Notes: generated by a model from the letters alone, not told the origin. Shown: positions 32,296 through 42,085, counted from the first letter of the stretch. The stretch: 64,000 nt of DNA from Paenibacillus sp. 32352 (GCF_002042965.1 NZ_MZNT01000010.1:248001-312000); one strand, 5' to 3'. Translations and numbers: made by a program.

Positions 32296-34155
32296 TCAAG
32301 GTCTAGCAGAAGCAGCTGGGCCTTGTTTGTCTTGTCGTACTCCCTTGGACCTGACGGTCACTGTCGTTCCTGCGCCCGGCTCCGACTGAACCGTCAAACC
32401 GTACTCCTCGCCGGCGAACAGCTTGATCCGCTCGTTCACATTATACAACCCGTAGGAGCTGCCAGTGCCGTCCGCCCTCATATCAGGCCGCGGCTCCATG
32501 AGCAAACGATTCGCAAGCTCAGGTGCCATGCCGATGCCATCATCTTGCACCGATAGCACCAGATCCTCCCCCTCCATTCTTGCACGGATGATGATTTCTC
32601 CGGACTCACGCTCCGACTCCCGAATCCCGTGCAGCAGCGCATTTTCCACGATCGGCTGCAAGGTCAGCTTCGGCATCACATAGAGCTCCAGCAGGTCTTC
32701 CACCTGAATATGGAACACGAAGCTCCGCGGGAACCGGCTCTGCTGGAGCTCCAGGTACACCTTCGCCAGCTCCAGCTCATCGGTGACGCTGACGACATCC
32801 TGGCCTTTATTTAAGCTCAAGCGAAAATAACGGGCCAGCCCGCCAATCATTTGGCTGATCTCGGGAGCTTTATGCCCGATGGCGACCCAGTTGATCGTAT
32901 CCAGCATATTGTAAAAGAAATGCGGATTGATTTGTGCCTGCAGCGCCCGCAGCTGTGCTTCCCGCTCCTGCACTCTCGACCGGAACGTCTCCTCCATCAA
33001 GTCATGTACCTTGTGGATGAGGTTGTCGACGCTTTTTTCCAGCAGATTGAGATCCCCGCCCCCGTCAGCCGCCCCGGACCGCTCGTCCAGCCGTTCGATG
33101 CCTTCCCGCTTGATCATTCTAATGACGGTCTGCATTCGGTTGTTCAACCCTCGAACGACAAGAGCCATCAGAATAAAAACCAACAGCAGGAACAAGAGCG
33201 TAGCTCCCAGCAAAGTGACAATGCCCGATACTTGGTTAAGTGCAACGGCGCGCGAGCTGATCTCCGCTTTTGGCACCTCGACCACCAGCTTCCAGCCGGT
33301 GGAACGAATAGTCGTGAAGACGACATAGCTTTGGTCCTTATCTCTGACGATGGGGGATACGCCCTCCCCTTTGCCTGCCATGGCTTGCACCACACCGTCA
33401 GACTTCAGCCTCGTTCCAAGCAGTGACCGGTCCTTGTCCAGCACAATGGTGCCGTCAGGAGCGAGCATATACACATGCTGTTGATTGTTCAGCTGGATCG
33501 TCGACAGAATATCCTCAAGCGTCTTGACCGTCACATCGATGACGAGTACGCCCGAGAACGCATCGTACCTGTCGGGGTCGCGCAAAACCCGAGCATTCGA
33601 TACTACATAGATGTCGCCCTTATCGATATATGTTTCCTCATACGCTCCCGTCCAGATCATTCGGCCGCCTGCGTTTGCCACCTCCGGGTACCATGAACGG
33701 TTCAGCAAGCTGTCCCACGGGAAGAAGTTCACTCGCTCGTTGGAAAAGTATTTCGAACTATCGACGAACAACCGGACGCGCAGCACCGCAGGATTCGCTT
33801 GGGCGTTATCGATCAGGTAGCCCAGTTCCTTCATCGCATCCAGCTGAGCGGCATAGGACGACGATTCCCGCAGGTACGTATGCAGCTTCGGATTCATCAG
33901 GATGGCATTGGACGTGTCGCGTATGGAATCGAACCGGCTGTTCAGGTTAATTTCTGCCTGCTTCAGCGTCTGCAGCATCGTCTGCGTCACTTCTTCATCC
34001 AGAATTTGCGAGGATTTCTGGGTGTACCAGTACAGCAGCACAGAAGCCGGCAGCAGAATCAGCACCACATAAGCGATCAGCCAACGTCTTGCTGCCACCA
34101 CGCTTTTGGTGAGCATCAGCACATATCTCCAGCTTCGCGACAGGAACCGCCTCAT
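32296..34155 (-). CDS. YesM-like sensor histidine kinase
   Basis: 619 residues. Two membrane helices (about 25-43 and 305-330) flank a Cache-type external sensor of about 260 residues. HAMP follows, then the His_kinase domain with QAQINPHFFYNMLDTINWVA (phosphorylated His in NPHF). The HATPase domain has LTLQPIVENALLHG and VQDDGIGM. It detects an external sugar or its bound form and phosphorylates the YesN-like regulator encoded 16 bp upstream. Its own terminator is at 32125-32154. Confidence 0.94.
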   Translation of the reverse strand: MRRFLSRSWRYVLMLTKSVVAARRWLIAYVVLILLPASVLLYWYTQKSSQILDEEVTQTMLQTLKQAEINLNSRFDSIRDTSNAILMNPKLHTYLRESSSYAAQLDAMKELGYLIDNAQANPAVLRVRLFVDSSKYFSNERVNFFPWDSLLNRSWYPEVANAGGRMIWTGAYEETYIDKGDIYVVSNARVLRDPDRYDAFSGVLVIDVTVKTLEDILSTIQLNNQQHVYMLAPDGTIVLDKDRSLLGTRLKSDGVVQAMAGKGEGVSPIVRDKDQSYVVFTTIRSTGWKLVVEVPKAEISSRAVALNQVSGIVTLLGATLLFLLLVFILMALVVRGLNNRMQTVIRMIKREGIERLDERSGAADGGGDLNLLEKSVDNLIHKVHDLMEETFRSRVQEREAQLRALQAQINPHFFYNMLDTINWVAIGHKAPEISQMIGGLARYFRLSLNKGQDVVSVTDELELAKVYLELQQSRFPRSFVFHIQVEDLLELYVMPKLTLQPIVENALLHGIRESERESGEIIIRARMEGEDLVLSVQDDGIGMAPELANRLLMEPRPDMRADGTGSSYGLYNVNERIKLFAGEEYGLTVQSEPGAGTTVTVRSKGVRQDKQGPAASARP

Positions 34156-34170
34156 CTGCTTCCACCGCCT

Positions 34171-35787
34171 TTACAACACATCATCCCGATACGAGCTCGG
34201 GGTGAATCCGGTATATTTCTTGAACAGCTTGCTGAAATAACTGGGATCCGAATACCCGACTGCATAACAAACTTCATAGAACTTGTTGGCTGGGTCCCGC
34301 AGCAGTGCCTTCGCCTGCTCTACACGAACCTTGGTTAAGTACTCGTTTATCGTCTCGCCTGTCTCTTGCTTGAACAGCAGGCACAAGTACGTAGTGGATA
34401 AAAAAACTTCCTTCGCAATATCCGAGACCTGCAGATTCTCCGCGTACCGCTTATCAATCAACGCTCGGACGCGCTCGATCACATTCTTCGACTTGCCGCT
34501 TCGCTTCTCACGAATCCGTCCACACACCTCGAGCAAATACTGCTCGACAAGCTGCTTGAGATCACCCAAAGTCTCCTGCTGGAATACTTGAACCATCAGC
34601 TGGCTCTCCTTTTCCTCCGCATCCTTCCGGGACACGCCGAGTTCCAGCTGGACCCGACCTGCCAGAAGCAGCAGCTGCAGGCTGATGTTGCGCCCGTATT
34701 GGAAGCCCTCCCTACGCTTTCGGGCTAACGCATCATAGATTTCCTGAAGACCGACCAGCAGCTTGTCCTCATCCGCCGCTTTCAGCGAGGAGATCATCCG
34801 CTCGTCCTGAGCCGGGTCGAACCGATAGACACCGTCATCGCTCTGCTCCAGATTGTCCATGGAGATGATCTGGTTCTTCCCAAGGTGCCACCGCTGATCG
34901 GCGGCTTCTCTGGCTTGAGCGTAGGAACGCGGCAAAGAGGCTAGGCTTGCAATCTGCTCTCCGACGCCAATGGTCACGCTAATTTTCAAATACTGATAGA
35001 GCGCACCCTGCACATCCTCTGCCAATTTAAAGAGAAGTGACTCCTGGTCATCCCCCTCGTTCATTCGAAGGATGCCTACGAATTCGACCATGCGGTTCTC
35101 GAAGACGTAGCCCCCGATCTCCCGGTCGATCAGCTCCTGTACGATATTGAGCACGGAGTAGGACAGCAGCTGCTTGTCCCGCTCGGAGCGGGACTCCACG
35201 ACGTCCGCCGAATTATCGAAACGGATCACAATGACCCAGTAAGGAGCCTCAAACGGCAGGTGAAGTCCCAGAAAATCGATCCGATCCCGTATGCGAAGAG
35301 GCGAAGCAACTCCGTCGCGAATGAGCGACATGAGGAACTTTTCGCGCAGCAGCGGCATGCCCTGGGTAAGCTTCACCTGCATGTCCACAAAGAGCCTGCG
35401 CTCCTGCTCCTCCGTCCGCAGCGTGTCGACGACGCGCTCCATCACCGCTGTAAGCTCGTGGACATTGACGGGCTTAAATATATAATCGACCGCTTTCACC
35501 TGCAGCGCCGATTTTAAATAATCCGCATCATTATGCCCGCTGATGAAGACGATCTTCAACTGCGGGTAACGCTCGCTAAGTATATTCGACAGCTGGATGC
35601 CATTCATCTTGGGCATGCAGACGTCGGTCAGCACCAAATCCGGCTTGATCCGCTCAATAACCTGAAGCGCCGCCAGTCCGTTCTCCGCTTCGTCCACCAC
35701 TTCGATTTCGTAGATGCTCCAATCAAAATAATTTTTCAATCCATGCCGAACTGTCGGCTCATCGTCAACGATGACCAGCTTGAACAT
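34171..35787 (-). CDS. YesN-like AraC-type response regulator
   Basis: 538 residues. The receiver domain has VIVDDEP, the phosphoacceptor Asp in LVLTDVCMPKMNG and the Lys in YIFKPVNVHEL. A middle region of about 280 residues follows. The C-terminal AraC domain has VSDIAKEVFLSTTYLCLLFKQ and YEVCYAVGYSDPSYFSKLFKKYTGFTPS-type helix-turn-helices. GGGAGG precedes the ATG. With the YesM-like kinase it probably activates the cassette at 27179-31684. Confidence 0.94.
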   Translation of the reverse strand: MFKLVIVDDEPTVRHGLKNYFDWSIYEIEVVDEAENGLAALQVIERIKPDLVLTDVCMPKMNGIQLSNILSERYPQLKIVFISGHNDADYLKSALQVKAVDYIFKPVNVHELTAVMERVVDTLRTEEQERRLFVDMQVKLTQGMPLLREKFLMSLIRDGVASPLRIRDRIDFLGLHLPFEAPYWVIVIRFDNSADVVESRSERDKQLLSYSVLNIVQELIDREIGGYVFENRMVEFVGILRMNEGDDQESLLFKLAEDVQGALYQYLKISVTIGVGEQIASLASLPRSYAQAREAADQRWHLGKNQIISMDNLEQSDDGVYRFDPAQDERMISSLKAADEDKLLVGLQEIYDALARKRREGFQYGRNISLQLLLLAGRVQLELGVSRKDAEEKESQLMVQVFQQETLGDLKQLVEQYLLEVCGRIREKRSGKSKNVIERVRALIDKRYAENLQVSDIAKEVFLSTTYLCLLFKQETGETINEYLTKVRVEQAKALLRDPANKFYEVCYAVGYSDPSYFSKLFKKYTGFTPSSYRDDVL

Positions 35788-35880
35788 CGATGTCAGCCTC
35801 CCACCTTAGCAATAATCTTTATTATCTCTTAAACAAGAGGCCTTGGGCATAGGAGATTCTTATGATTTCTGGTTGAATCC

Positions 35881-36924
35881 TTAGTTGTATGGCTCGGAAG
35901 ACGTGCTGCCGAGATGCAGGTCGCAATGAATCCGAATATGCTCGAACGGCAGCGCCGGGTTCGCGATGCGCCACAGCATCCGGTCGGCTGCGCGGTAGCC
36001 GGTTTCGTGAATCGGCAGCAGCGGCCTCGTGAACGGGGGTAACTCCGAGTCATCGGACTGCTCGTTCAGGAAGCCGATTAGCGAGATCCGCTCCGGTACA
36101 CGCCACCCAAGCCGCCCGCAGGCATCGTAGACAACCGGCACCTCGTCGTTAATCCCGCAGATGACCGCGGTAGGCGCGTGGTGAACCATCAGTTCCATCA
36201 GCTGCTCCTGCCATTCAGGGCCGGTTCTCTCGCCGATGGAATGGAAGGCCGGATCCACCCTGCCCCCAAAACGGTCCATCGCATAGCAGAACGCCTGCCA
36301 GCGCAGAATGTAGCCTCGCTGCTTATGAATGTCGCCAACGTACATAATGCGGCGGTGTCCAAGGTTGTGCAGATACGCAACGGACTGGTAGGCTGCGTCG
36401 TAAACGTCCCAAATGACACTGTCAATTTTTACGCCGGGGGGAGGGAAATTAAGCAAAATCTTCGGCACCTGAAGCCGGAACAGGTTCGTTTCCCACGCTT
36501 CCGAGTCGATGCTTGGCGCGATGAAAATCCCGTCCGCGTACGTCATGCCGCTTGCCTCGATCCACTGGGCCATTTGCCGCTCCCTCAGATCTCTGGGCAG
36601 CATCAGCAGCTCAATTTGATACCCGAAGGAGAAAAACCGGTCCTGCAGCCCCTGCAACAGCAGGCGATTATATGGGACGGATTCCTGGGTTTGCACCAGC
36701 ACGAAGCGCCGCCGATCGTTCGGGTAAGGGGTAATATGATCGAGCCGGAGGCTGCGGATCTGGTCGAGTGTACAGTAGCCGAGCTTCTCGGCGGTTTGAA
36801 AGATACGCTGCCGTGTCGCCTCAGACATGCCGGGCTTGCCCTTGAACGCCTTCGATACGGTCTGGACGGTTAATCCGAGCTCCTTGGCGATGGTAGTAAG
36901 CGTCACTTCCTTGCGGATAGGCAA
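35881..36924 (-). CDS. LacI-family transcriptional regulator
   Basis: About 347 residues. The N-terminal helix-turn-helix and hinge read LTTIAKELGLTVQTVSKAFK and SEATRQRIFQTAEKLGY. A periplasmic-binding-like sensor domain follows, with YADGIFIAPSID, HNLGHRRIMYVGD and PTAVICGINDEV. The start is taken as TTG at 36924 with GGAGGTG upstream; a longer frame reaches 36969 but lacks a signal. It is divergent from the FAD oxidoreductase gene and probably represses it, and perhaps itself, in response to a sugar acid or glycoside. Confidence 0.92.
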   Translation of the reverse strand: MPIRKEVTLTTIAKELGLTVQTVSKAFKGKPGMSEATRQRIFQTAEKLGYCTLDQIRSLRLDHITPYPNDRRRFVLVQTQESVPYNRLLLQGLQDRFFSFGYQIELLMLPRDLRERQMAQWIEASGMTYADGIFIAPSIDSEAWETNLFRLQVPKILLNFPPPGVKIDSVIWDVYDAAYQSVAYLHNLGHRRIMYVGDIHKQRGYILRWQAFCYAMDRFGGRVDPAFHSIGERTGPEWQEQLMELMVHHAPTAVICGINDEVPVVYDACGRLGWRVPERISLIGFLNEQSDDSELPPFTRPLLPIHETGYRAADRMLWRIANPALPFEHIRIHCDLHLGSTSSEPYN

Positions 36925-36976
36925 CGGGTCCACACCTCCATTCTGTATGTGTCTATCGTAGCATGACATCGTTTTT

Positions 36977-37023
36977 AATTAAACTAAAATTAAACTAGTT
37001 CCCCCCTTCCCAGTATCTATAAT
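36977..37023 (+). promoter_or_regulatory. Divergent promoter region with 11-bp-spaced repeats
   Basis: AATTAAACTA occurs at 36977-36986 and 36988-36997, one helical turn apart. The first copy lies in a TTTAATTAAA palindrome. A perfect TATAAT (37018-37023) fits a -10 for the FAD oxidoreductase gene starting at 37079. The repeats sit between the two divergent genes and may be the operator of the LacI-type protein. Confidence 0.5.
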
Positions 37024-37078
37024 GAGAAGCAAAGAGCCATATTGCAGTACATTTTTGGACTCTGAGAGGAGCATATTG

Positions 37079-38482
37079 ATGTCAAATACGGTTAAGAAGA
37101 CGGTTACAGTTCCGTCGCAAAATCTTGAAGTAAGCTACACCCCGGATGTTGTCGTTATTGGTGGCGGTGCCTCCGGCGTTGCTGCAGCGATTGCCGCTGC
37201 CCGCAATGGAGCGAGCACCCTGCTGATCGAGCAGCGCGGTTATCTTGGCGGCATGGGCACTGCGGCGCTTGTGCCGGCCTTCTGCCCTTATACCGACGGC
37301 CAGAAGCCGGTTATTCGCGGTATCGGTCTGGATTTGCTGGAGAAGATGAAGATCGAGGCTGGGGAAGATTTTATGAGCCGGTATAAGGACCTGCTCGACT
37401 GGGTGCCGATTGATGTGGAGACGCTGAAGCGCGTATATGATCGGGAGGTGCTCGCAAGCGGAGCCAAAATCCTATTCCACACGGTGGCAGACCAAGTGCT
37501 GCTGGAAGGAGACCGGATCAGCGGGCTGGTCATCAGCAACAAGTCGGGACGGTCGGTTGTGCAGGCGAAGCTGTACATCGACGCATCCGGCGATGCGGAT
37601 TTGGCGGCGCTGGCCGGCGTGCCGTTCCAGGTCGGAGGCGATCAGGGCGAGCTTCAGCCGGGCACGATGTGCTATGTGGTGACCGGGGCGGACCGGGCGC
37701 GGTTCAAGCAGTTTCTGGAGGAGACCGGTGAGCGCGGGCAGCTTGAGCGGACCGTTACGGAGGCGCAGAAGAACGGCGATTTACCGGATGGCCGCAAGCG
37801 GATTTCCGGTATGGCATGGATTACCGACTCTATCGTCGGGTTCAACTTCGGCCATATTTTCGGCATTGATGGGACGAAGGCGGAGGATCTTACCCGCGCC
37901 GCCATCGAAGGCCGCCAGCTGATCGATACGCAGATCCGCTTCCTGCGCAAATATGTGCCTGGTTTCGAGCACATTCATCTCGTGCATTCCGGCGATCAGG
38001 TCGGCATCCGCGAGACGCGCCGGATTCAAGGGGACTACACGCTTGTCGTGGAGGATTTTCTGTCGATGCGGACGTTCGAGGACGATATCGCCCGCAACTC
38101 GTACTTCATCGACATTCATCTGGCGAACGCCAGCAGCACGATGACGATCAAGCATTTGCCGAAGGGAGAGTCGCACGGGGTTCCTTACCGCTGCATGCTG
38201 CCGCAGGGCAAGTCGAACCTGATCGTCGCCGGACGCTCGGTCTCGTCCGACCGCCCAGTGCAGGGCTCACTGCGCGTCATGCCGAACTGCTTCGCCATGG
38301 GCGAGGCCGCCGGTATTGCCGCAGCAATGGCCGGCTCCGCGGGCGTTGGCTTCCGCGAGGTGTCTATCCCCGAGCTCCAGCGCAAGCTGATCGAGCAAGG
38401 TGCTTACCTCGGTGAGCGCCCAGGACAGGCGAATGACGGCGTGGAAGTCGATGCGGTTACTTTTGAAACGGAATGCAATTAA
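37079..38482 (+). CDS. FAD-dependent oxidoreductase (FAD_oxidored type)
   Basis: About 467 residues. The Rossmann dinucleotide fold is PDVVVIGGGASGVAAAIAAA with Glu of the ADP-ribose site in LLIEQRG, followed by GYLGGMGTAALVPAFCP. The C-terminus has LIVAGRSVSSDRPVQGSLRV and CFAMGEAAGIAAA, the second FAD contact. These flavoproteins oxidise unidentified, often sugar-related, substrates. The ATG at 37079 follows GAGGAG; an upstream frame to 37022 overlaps the promoter. The next gene lies 17 bp downstream, and the two form an operon divergent from the LacI-type regulator. Confidence 0.9.
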   Translation: MSNTVKKTVTVPSQNLEVSYTPDVVVIGGGASGVAAAIAAARNGASTLLIEQRGYLGGMGTAALVPAFCPYTDGQKPVIRGIGLDLLEKMKIEAGEDFMSRYKDLLDWVPIDVETLKRVYDREVLASGAKILFHTVADQVLLEGDRISGLVISNKSGRSVVQAKLYIDASGDADLAALAGVPFQVGGDQGELQPGTMCYVVTGADRARFKQFLEETGERGQLERTVTEAQKNGDLPDGRKRISGMAWITDSIVGFNFGHIFGIDGTKAEDLTRAAIEGRQLIDTQIRFLRKYVPGFEHIHLVHSGDQVGIRETRRIQGDYTLVVEDFLSMRTFEDDIARNSYFIDIHLANASSTMTIKHLPKGESHGVPYRCMLPQGKSNLIVAGRSVSSDRPVQGSLRVMPNCFAMGEAAGIAAAMAGSAGVGFREVSIPELQRKLIEQGAYLGERPGQANDGVEVDAVTFETECN

Positions 38483-38499
38483 GGATGGAGTGGTAGCGT

Positions 38500-39126
38500 G
38501 TGATGGAGAGGCCATTGCAGGGCAAGTGGCTTGGTGCCACGTGGGGGACGCTGGGCGACAGTATTACAGCGGCAGGCGGCTATCAGCCGCACGTCCAGTC
38601 GGCGCTGGGGTTCACGGAGGTATTCAACTACGCGGTGGGCGGGTGTCCGATGACCGCCGGAGGAGACCGCGATTACGGTGCGACGACGCATGTCGGACGG
38701 ACGATCGCTGCGGATCTCGATTGCGTGACGATCTTTGCGGGCGTGAACGATTTTCGGCTCGATAAGCCGCTGGGCGAGCTTGGTAAGGCAGATGTGTATA
38801 CGTTCTATGGGGCTTATACAACACTGATCGAGGATATATTGATGAAAAATCCGCGCTGCCGGTTGAGCTTATGGACGCCGCTGCAGCGGGATAAGGACGG
38901 GTATGATATTTTTTATGTGAATGCGGCTGGGCATCAGCTTGTCGATTACGCGGATGCGGTGGTGGCGATTGGGCGGCAGTATGCGCTGCCCGTGCTGAAT
39001 TTGTATGAATTGAGCGGGCTGAACCGGCTGACGCTGCCGTACTTTACTTCGGACGGACTGCATCCGAACGAGGCGGGCCACCGGCGAATCGCCGAATTGG
39101 CGATTCCTTTTTTGGCAGGCTTGTAG
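38500..39126 (+). CDS. SGNH/GDSL-family esterase
   Basis: 208 residues, no signal peptide. Block I is TWGTLGDSITAAGG with the nucleophile Ser. Block II Gly is in YAVGGCPMTAGG, block III is FAGVNDF and block V is TSDGLHPNEAGHRR with the catalytic Asp-His pair. Such enzymes deacetylate glycans or hydrolyse small esters. Start is GTG at 38500 or ATG three bases on. Coexpressed with the FAD oxidoreductase. Confidence 0.9.
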   Translation: MMERPLQGKWLGATWGTLGDSITAAGGYQPHVQSALGFTEVFNYAVGGCPMTAGGDRDYGATTHVGRTIAADLDCVTIFAGVNDFRLDKPLGELGKADVYTFYGAYTTLIEDILMKNPRCRLSLWTPLQRDKDGYDIFYVNAAGHQLVDYADAVVAIGRQYALPVLNLYELSGLNRLTLPYFTSDGLHPNEAGHRRIAELAIPFLAGL

Positions 39127-39144
39127 GCCGCTTCATGCGGCGGC

Positions 39145-39220
39145 ACGATTTAGAGCATCCACAGGGCGATATTCGGCTCAGCGGACACGCAGGAGACGAT
39201 TTAGCACCACGGATGCTCTA
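39145..39220. repeat. Palindromic intergenic repeat
   Basis: TAGAGCATCC (39151-39160) and GGATGCTCTA (39211-39220) are perfect 10-bp inverted arms 50 bp apart. ACGATTTAG is directly repeated at 39145-39153 and 39196-39204. No U-tract follows, so it is not a normal terminator. It may be a dispersed repeat (REP/BOX- or MITE-like); I see only one copy in this window. Confidence 0.5.
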
Positions 39221-39250
39221 TTTGCTTGAGGCCGCTCGTGTTAGGATGGT

Positions 39251-39451
39251 GTCAAAAAAGTTTGTGTATCATCATAGTAAGTAGGTTCAACGGGTCTATG
39301 AATCTCCTGTGAACATAGGAAATATCTCTATGTTCGCAGGAGGTAAACCAAGCATCGCGCAGCAGTCTGCACTTTACTTATTTCATTGGATCTGAGGCTC
39401 TTTGTAATACCTCTCACTCATAGATGAGTTCCTCACTCCCATTTCCAGCTT
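39251..39451. other. Long imperfect hairpin and possible IS-end remnant
   Basis: CTCCTGTGAACATAG (39304-39318) and CTATGTTCGCAGGAG (39328-39342) form a 15-bp stem with one G-T pair and a 9-base loop. Before it, GTGTCAAAAAAGTTTGTGTA resembles insertion-sequence ends. There is no transposase gene. The rest of 39127-39451 shows no gene. Confidence 0.4.
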
Positions 39452-40762
39452 TTATTTTTGCCGGTTCGCTTCAATATTCTTTGATATTTGTTCTTCCGCC
39501 TCCCTCAGTGCTGTGTTAATATCCTTCTCCCCTTTGACGACAGGAATGATGGCATTGGACATATAACCTTCCGCGAATGAATCGTATTTGCTTACCGGAA
39601 GTGCTTTTGCAGGGCTGCTTTTAAAGGCAGCTTTCACATTCTTGCCTTGCAAATAAGGCAGGTTTTTGCCGAACTCCTGCTCTATGCTGCTTGACTTCAA
39701 TACCGGCAGCCGTGCATTGCGGGCTACTTCCGTCTGCACCTCATCAGATAGAATCGTGGAAATGACTTGAAACGCTTGATCTTTATACTTGCTCTGCGCC
39801 GTGACGTGAAGAATCCACTCATCCACCTGCATGCCGGTGTTGGGGCGTTCTTTGAATGACGGGTACTGAGCCAAATCCCAATTCAAATCCTGCGCATCCT
39901 TCAAATTCGGAAGCATATTAACGGAAGTGAACATAGCGAGCGTTCGTTCTTTCATAAACTGATCCGTACCGGCGCCAGCCAAACGAGGTGTATTATTTCC
40001 GGGAATATCATAGATGCTTTTCAGTAATTCGAATATTTTTTTCCAGTTATCATTGTTCACAGTCGGCTTCTCTGTTACCGGATCGACAAAGCCGTATGAC
40101 AGCACGGAAGCCATGCGGGTCGATTTATCCGGCTCCAAGCCCCGATACTGCACGCCGCCGTCGATGCGCGTCACTTTTTGGGCCAACTCTCTGACTTCCT
40201 CCCAAGTCATGCCGTCCTTCGGATATGGAACACCGAATTTGTCGAATATATCTTTGTTATAATAGAGACCGCTGAAGTGCATCGTCCATGGAAGCCCGAT
40301 TAAGTTATTTTGCCGGCTTGCCGATTTTACCGATTCTACGGCGATCGGGTCCAACCGCGAAAGGTCGAAATTGAATTTTTTAATCAGCGGTTCCATATTT
40401 TCTTCCATTCCGGTTCCTACAAACCGGTAAATGATCGGGGAGGCGGTCATCACCAAATCCGGTATGTTGCCGGCGGCCATCAGCTTATCAAAACCGTTCT
40501 CCGGTTTTGACAAGTCAATGGGTTCGATTGTAATGTGCGGATAGCGTTTTTTCATTGGCTCCTCAAAGTACTTCTGGAACTCTCCAGGTCCAAGCCATCC
40601 CATACTAATACCAAATTTGATCGTGACGGGCTCGGTCGAAACCTGAGGCGGAGCATTCTTCTCACCAGCGGGCTGCTCACCGGCCGTTTTACCGTCATTT
40701 CCGCCGCTGCAAGCGGTTGCAAACAATAATAGTGACAGTGCGGCCATTCGTTTCATTCCCAT
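39452..40762 (-). CDS. Orphan sugar-binding lipoprotein (SBP family 1)
   Basis: About 436 residues. The signal is MGMKRMAALSLLLFATAC-SGG with lipobox TAC. It is shorter than the LplA-type proteins elsewhere in the window and belongs to the classic MalE/UgpB-like group (LPWTMHFSGLYYNKDIFDKF, TWEEVRELAQKVT). The ATG at 40762 follows GGGGG seven bases upstream. No permease or ATPase gene adjoins it, so it either serves a transporter encoded elsewhere or acts as a sensor input. It is flanked by gene-free intervals on both sides. Confidence 0.88.
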   Translation of the reverse strand: MGMKRMAALSLLLFATACSGGNDGKTAGEQPAGEKNAPPQVSTEPVTIKFGISMGWLGPGEFQKYFEEPMKKRYPHITIEPIDLSKPENGFDKLMAAGNIPDLVMTASPIIYRFVGTGMEENMEPLIKKFNFDLSRLDPIAVESVKSASRQNNLIGLPWTMHFSGLYYNKDIFDKFGVPYPKDGMTWEEVRELAQKVTRIDGGVQYRGLEPDKSTRMASVLSYGFVDPVTEKPTVNNDNWKKIFELLKSIYDIPGNNTPRLAGAGTDQFMKERTLAMFTSVNMLPNLKDAQDLNWDLAQYPSFKERPNTGMQVDEWILHVTAQSKYKDQAFQVISTILSDEVQTEVARNARLPVLKSSSIEQEFGKNLPYLQGKNVKAAFKSSPAKALPVSKYDSFAEGYMSNAIIPVVKGEKDINTALREAEEQISKNIEANRQK

Positions 40763-41134
40763 GTCTTTTCCCCCATTCATCAATGTTGGAGCGAAGTTTC
40801 ACACGTCTCGGCGAACGATTACAATATGCCATATGTACGGGCAAGTCGAAAATAGTTCAGTATTATGCCGGAGTCACCGCCACGGTCGATCCGTGATGGT
40901 ATAGAATGTCGCTTGCAGGCAGGAGTTCCGCCCGTTGCCGTTGTGCAGAATAATAAACAATGCCAATGATGAGAACCCGAATGTGCTTATACCTACGGAA
41001 TCCCACAGGATGCTAGCCACCCTCCCAATCTTGGGCGACTAACCACCAGCCACAGGGGAGATCCCGATCCTTAAGTGATCTTCAGGTCGTCATGCATCAT
41101 CCTGCGGGATTCGCATTCACCTCATCTTCCTCCT
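40763..41134. other. Interval without a supported gene
   Basis: Short minus-strand frames occur (one of about 46 codons starting VASILWDSVG), but none has a good ribosome binding site or a recognisable family. I see no clear terminator or repeat. It should hold the promoter of the orphan binding-protein gene. Confidence 0.4.
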
Positions 41135-42085
41135 CTAAACAATACGCCCATGTCCTTCGAACGGATAGTCGATCGTAATACGCCCCGCCTGACAATCGCC
41201 AATGCCGCTGTAAAGATCGGACTTGCCGTCCGGACGCATAACAATTCCCGAAGTAAAGACGCAATCGACTAAATGTGGTGCCTTGGCAGGTCCCGGCGGG
41301 TAGCAGGAGCGACTTCCGATCAAACGAAGATCCGAGGACTCTCGGATGGTTGGATCGAAGACGAAGGCCATGTTCAGGTACACCTTCACTTCCCCTCCAT
41401 TCTCATCCATATCCTTGTAGCAAATGTGGCCGATGATGCCGATTTTGCCGCTATCAAGTAGATAAGCCTGATTAACGCCTCCCCATTCACCTTCCCCGAA
41501 GATGCCGTAAATGTACGGTGCGTTCTCAATGACGTCTGCAGTTAACTCTTCCAGTCTATCAATGACCGTGAAGCCGATCATTGCTTCGCTCCCATATTTG
41601 CCTCTAGTCTCCGCGCCACGTGGACGCGAGAAGACACCGATCTTGCCATCCGACAACGGAACAAGGCGAATATCTTTCATTTTGTTAGGTCCGGTAGTGA
41701 AGTAGTACAAATTATGGAGGTCGGTACCCCGGAAGAAATAACCAAAAAACGTACTGTATCTTCCACTCTGATATTGCACATGAGTCCCTCCCATTACTAG
41801 CTCATCGCCGATCTCACTGATGAAAGGGTCCTCCAGAGTATAGATCATGCTATCCTTCACCACGGTCCATTCATCCTGCCCCGTCTCCTCGAACAGGCGG
41901 ACCCAAGAGCGGGCCCACTCTTCACGGCGTTCTACCCGTCCGAACAAATAGCGCTTCCCGTCCCGTATGAACGGAATCGAAATATTGTAGACATCAAAAC
42001 CGTCTACACCATGAAATACCAGTGTCTGGCTCTCATAGATCTTTTTTGCCGCCTCAAATTCAATTCTTTGCTTCTGCAGGGTCAA
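41135..42085 (-). CDS. DUF1861-family propeller protein
   Basis: 316 residues without signal peptide. It matches the DUF1861 group (VDGFDVYNISIPF, GRVERREEWARSWVRLFEE, GPNKMKDIRLVPLSDGKIGV, GIIGHICYKDMDENG, SGIGDCQAGRITIDYPF). These look like five-bladed beta-propellers related to GH43/GH130 sugar phosphorylases, but activity is unproven. Start is TTG with AAAAGGAAGG upstream. It follows the YesN-like gene of the third cassette by 280 bp, across a terminator, so it has its own promoter. Confidence 0.82.
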   Translation of the reverse strand: MTLQKQRIEFEAAKKIYESQTLVFHGVDGFDVYNISIPFIRDGKRYLFGRVERREEWARSWVRLFEETGQDEWTVVKDSMIYTLEDPFISEIGDELVMGGTHVQYQSGRYSTFFGYFFRGTDLHNLYYFTTGPNKMKDIRLVPLSDGKIGVFSRPRGAETRGKYGSEAMIGFTVIDRLEELTADVIENAPYIYGIFGEGEWGGVNQAYLLDSGKIGIIGHICYKDMDENGGEVKVYLNMAFVFDPTIRESSDLRLIGSRSCYPPGPAKAPHLVDCVFTSGIVMRPDGKSDLYSGIGDCQAGRITIDYPFEGHGRIV

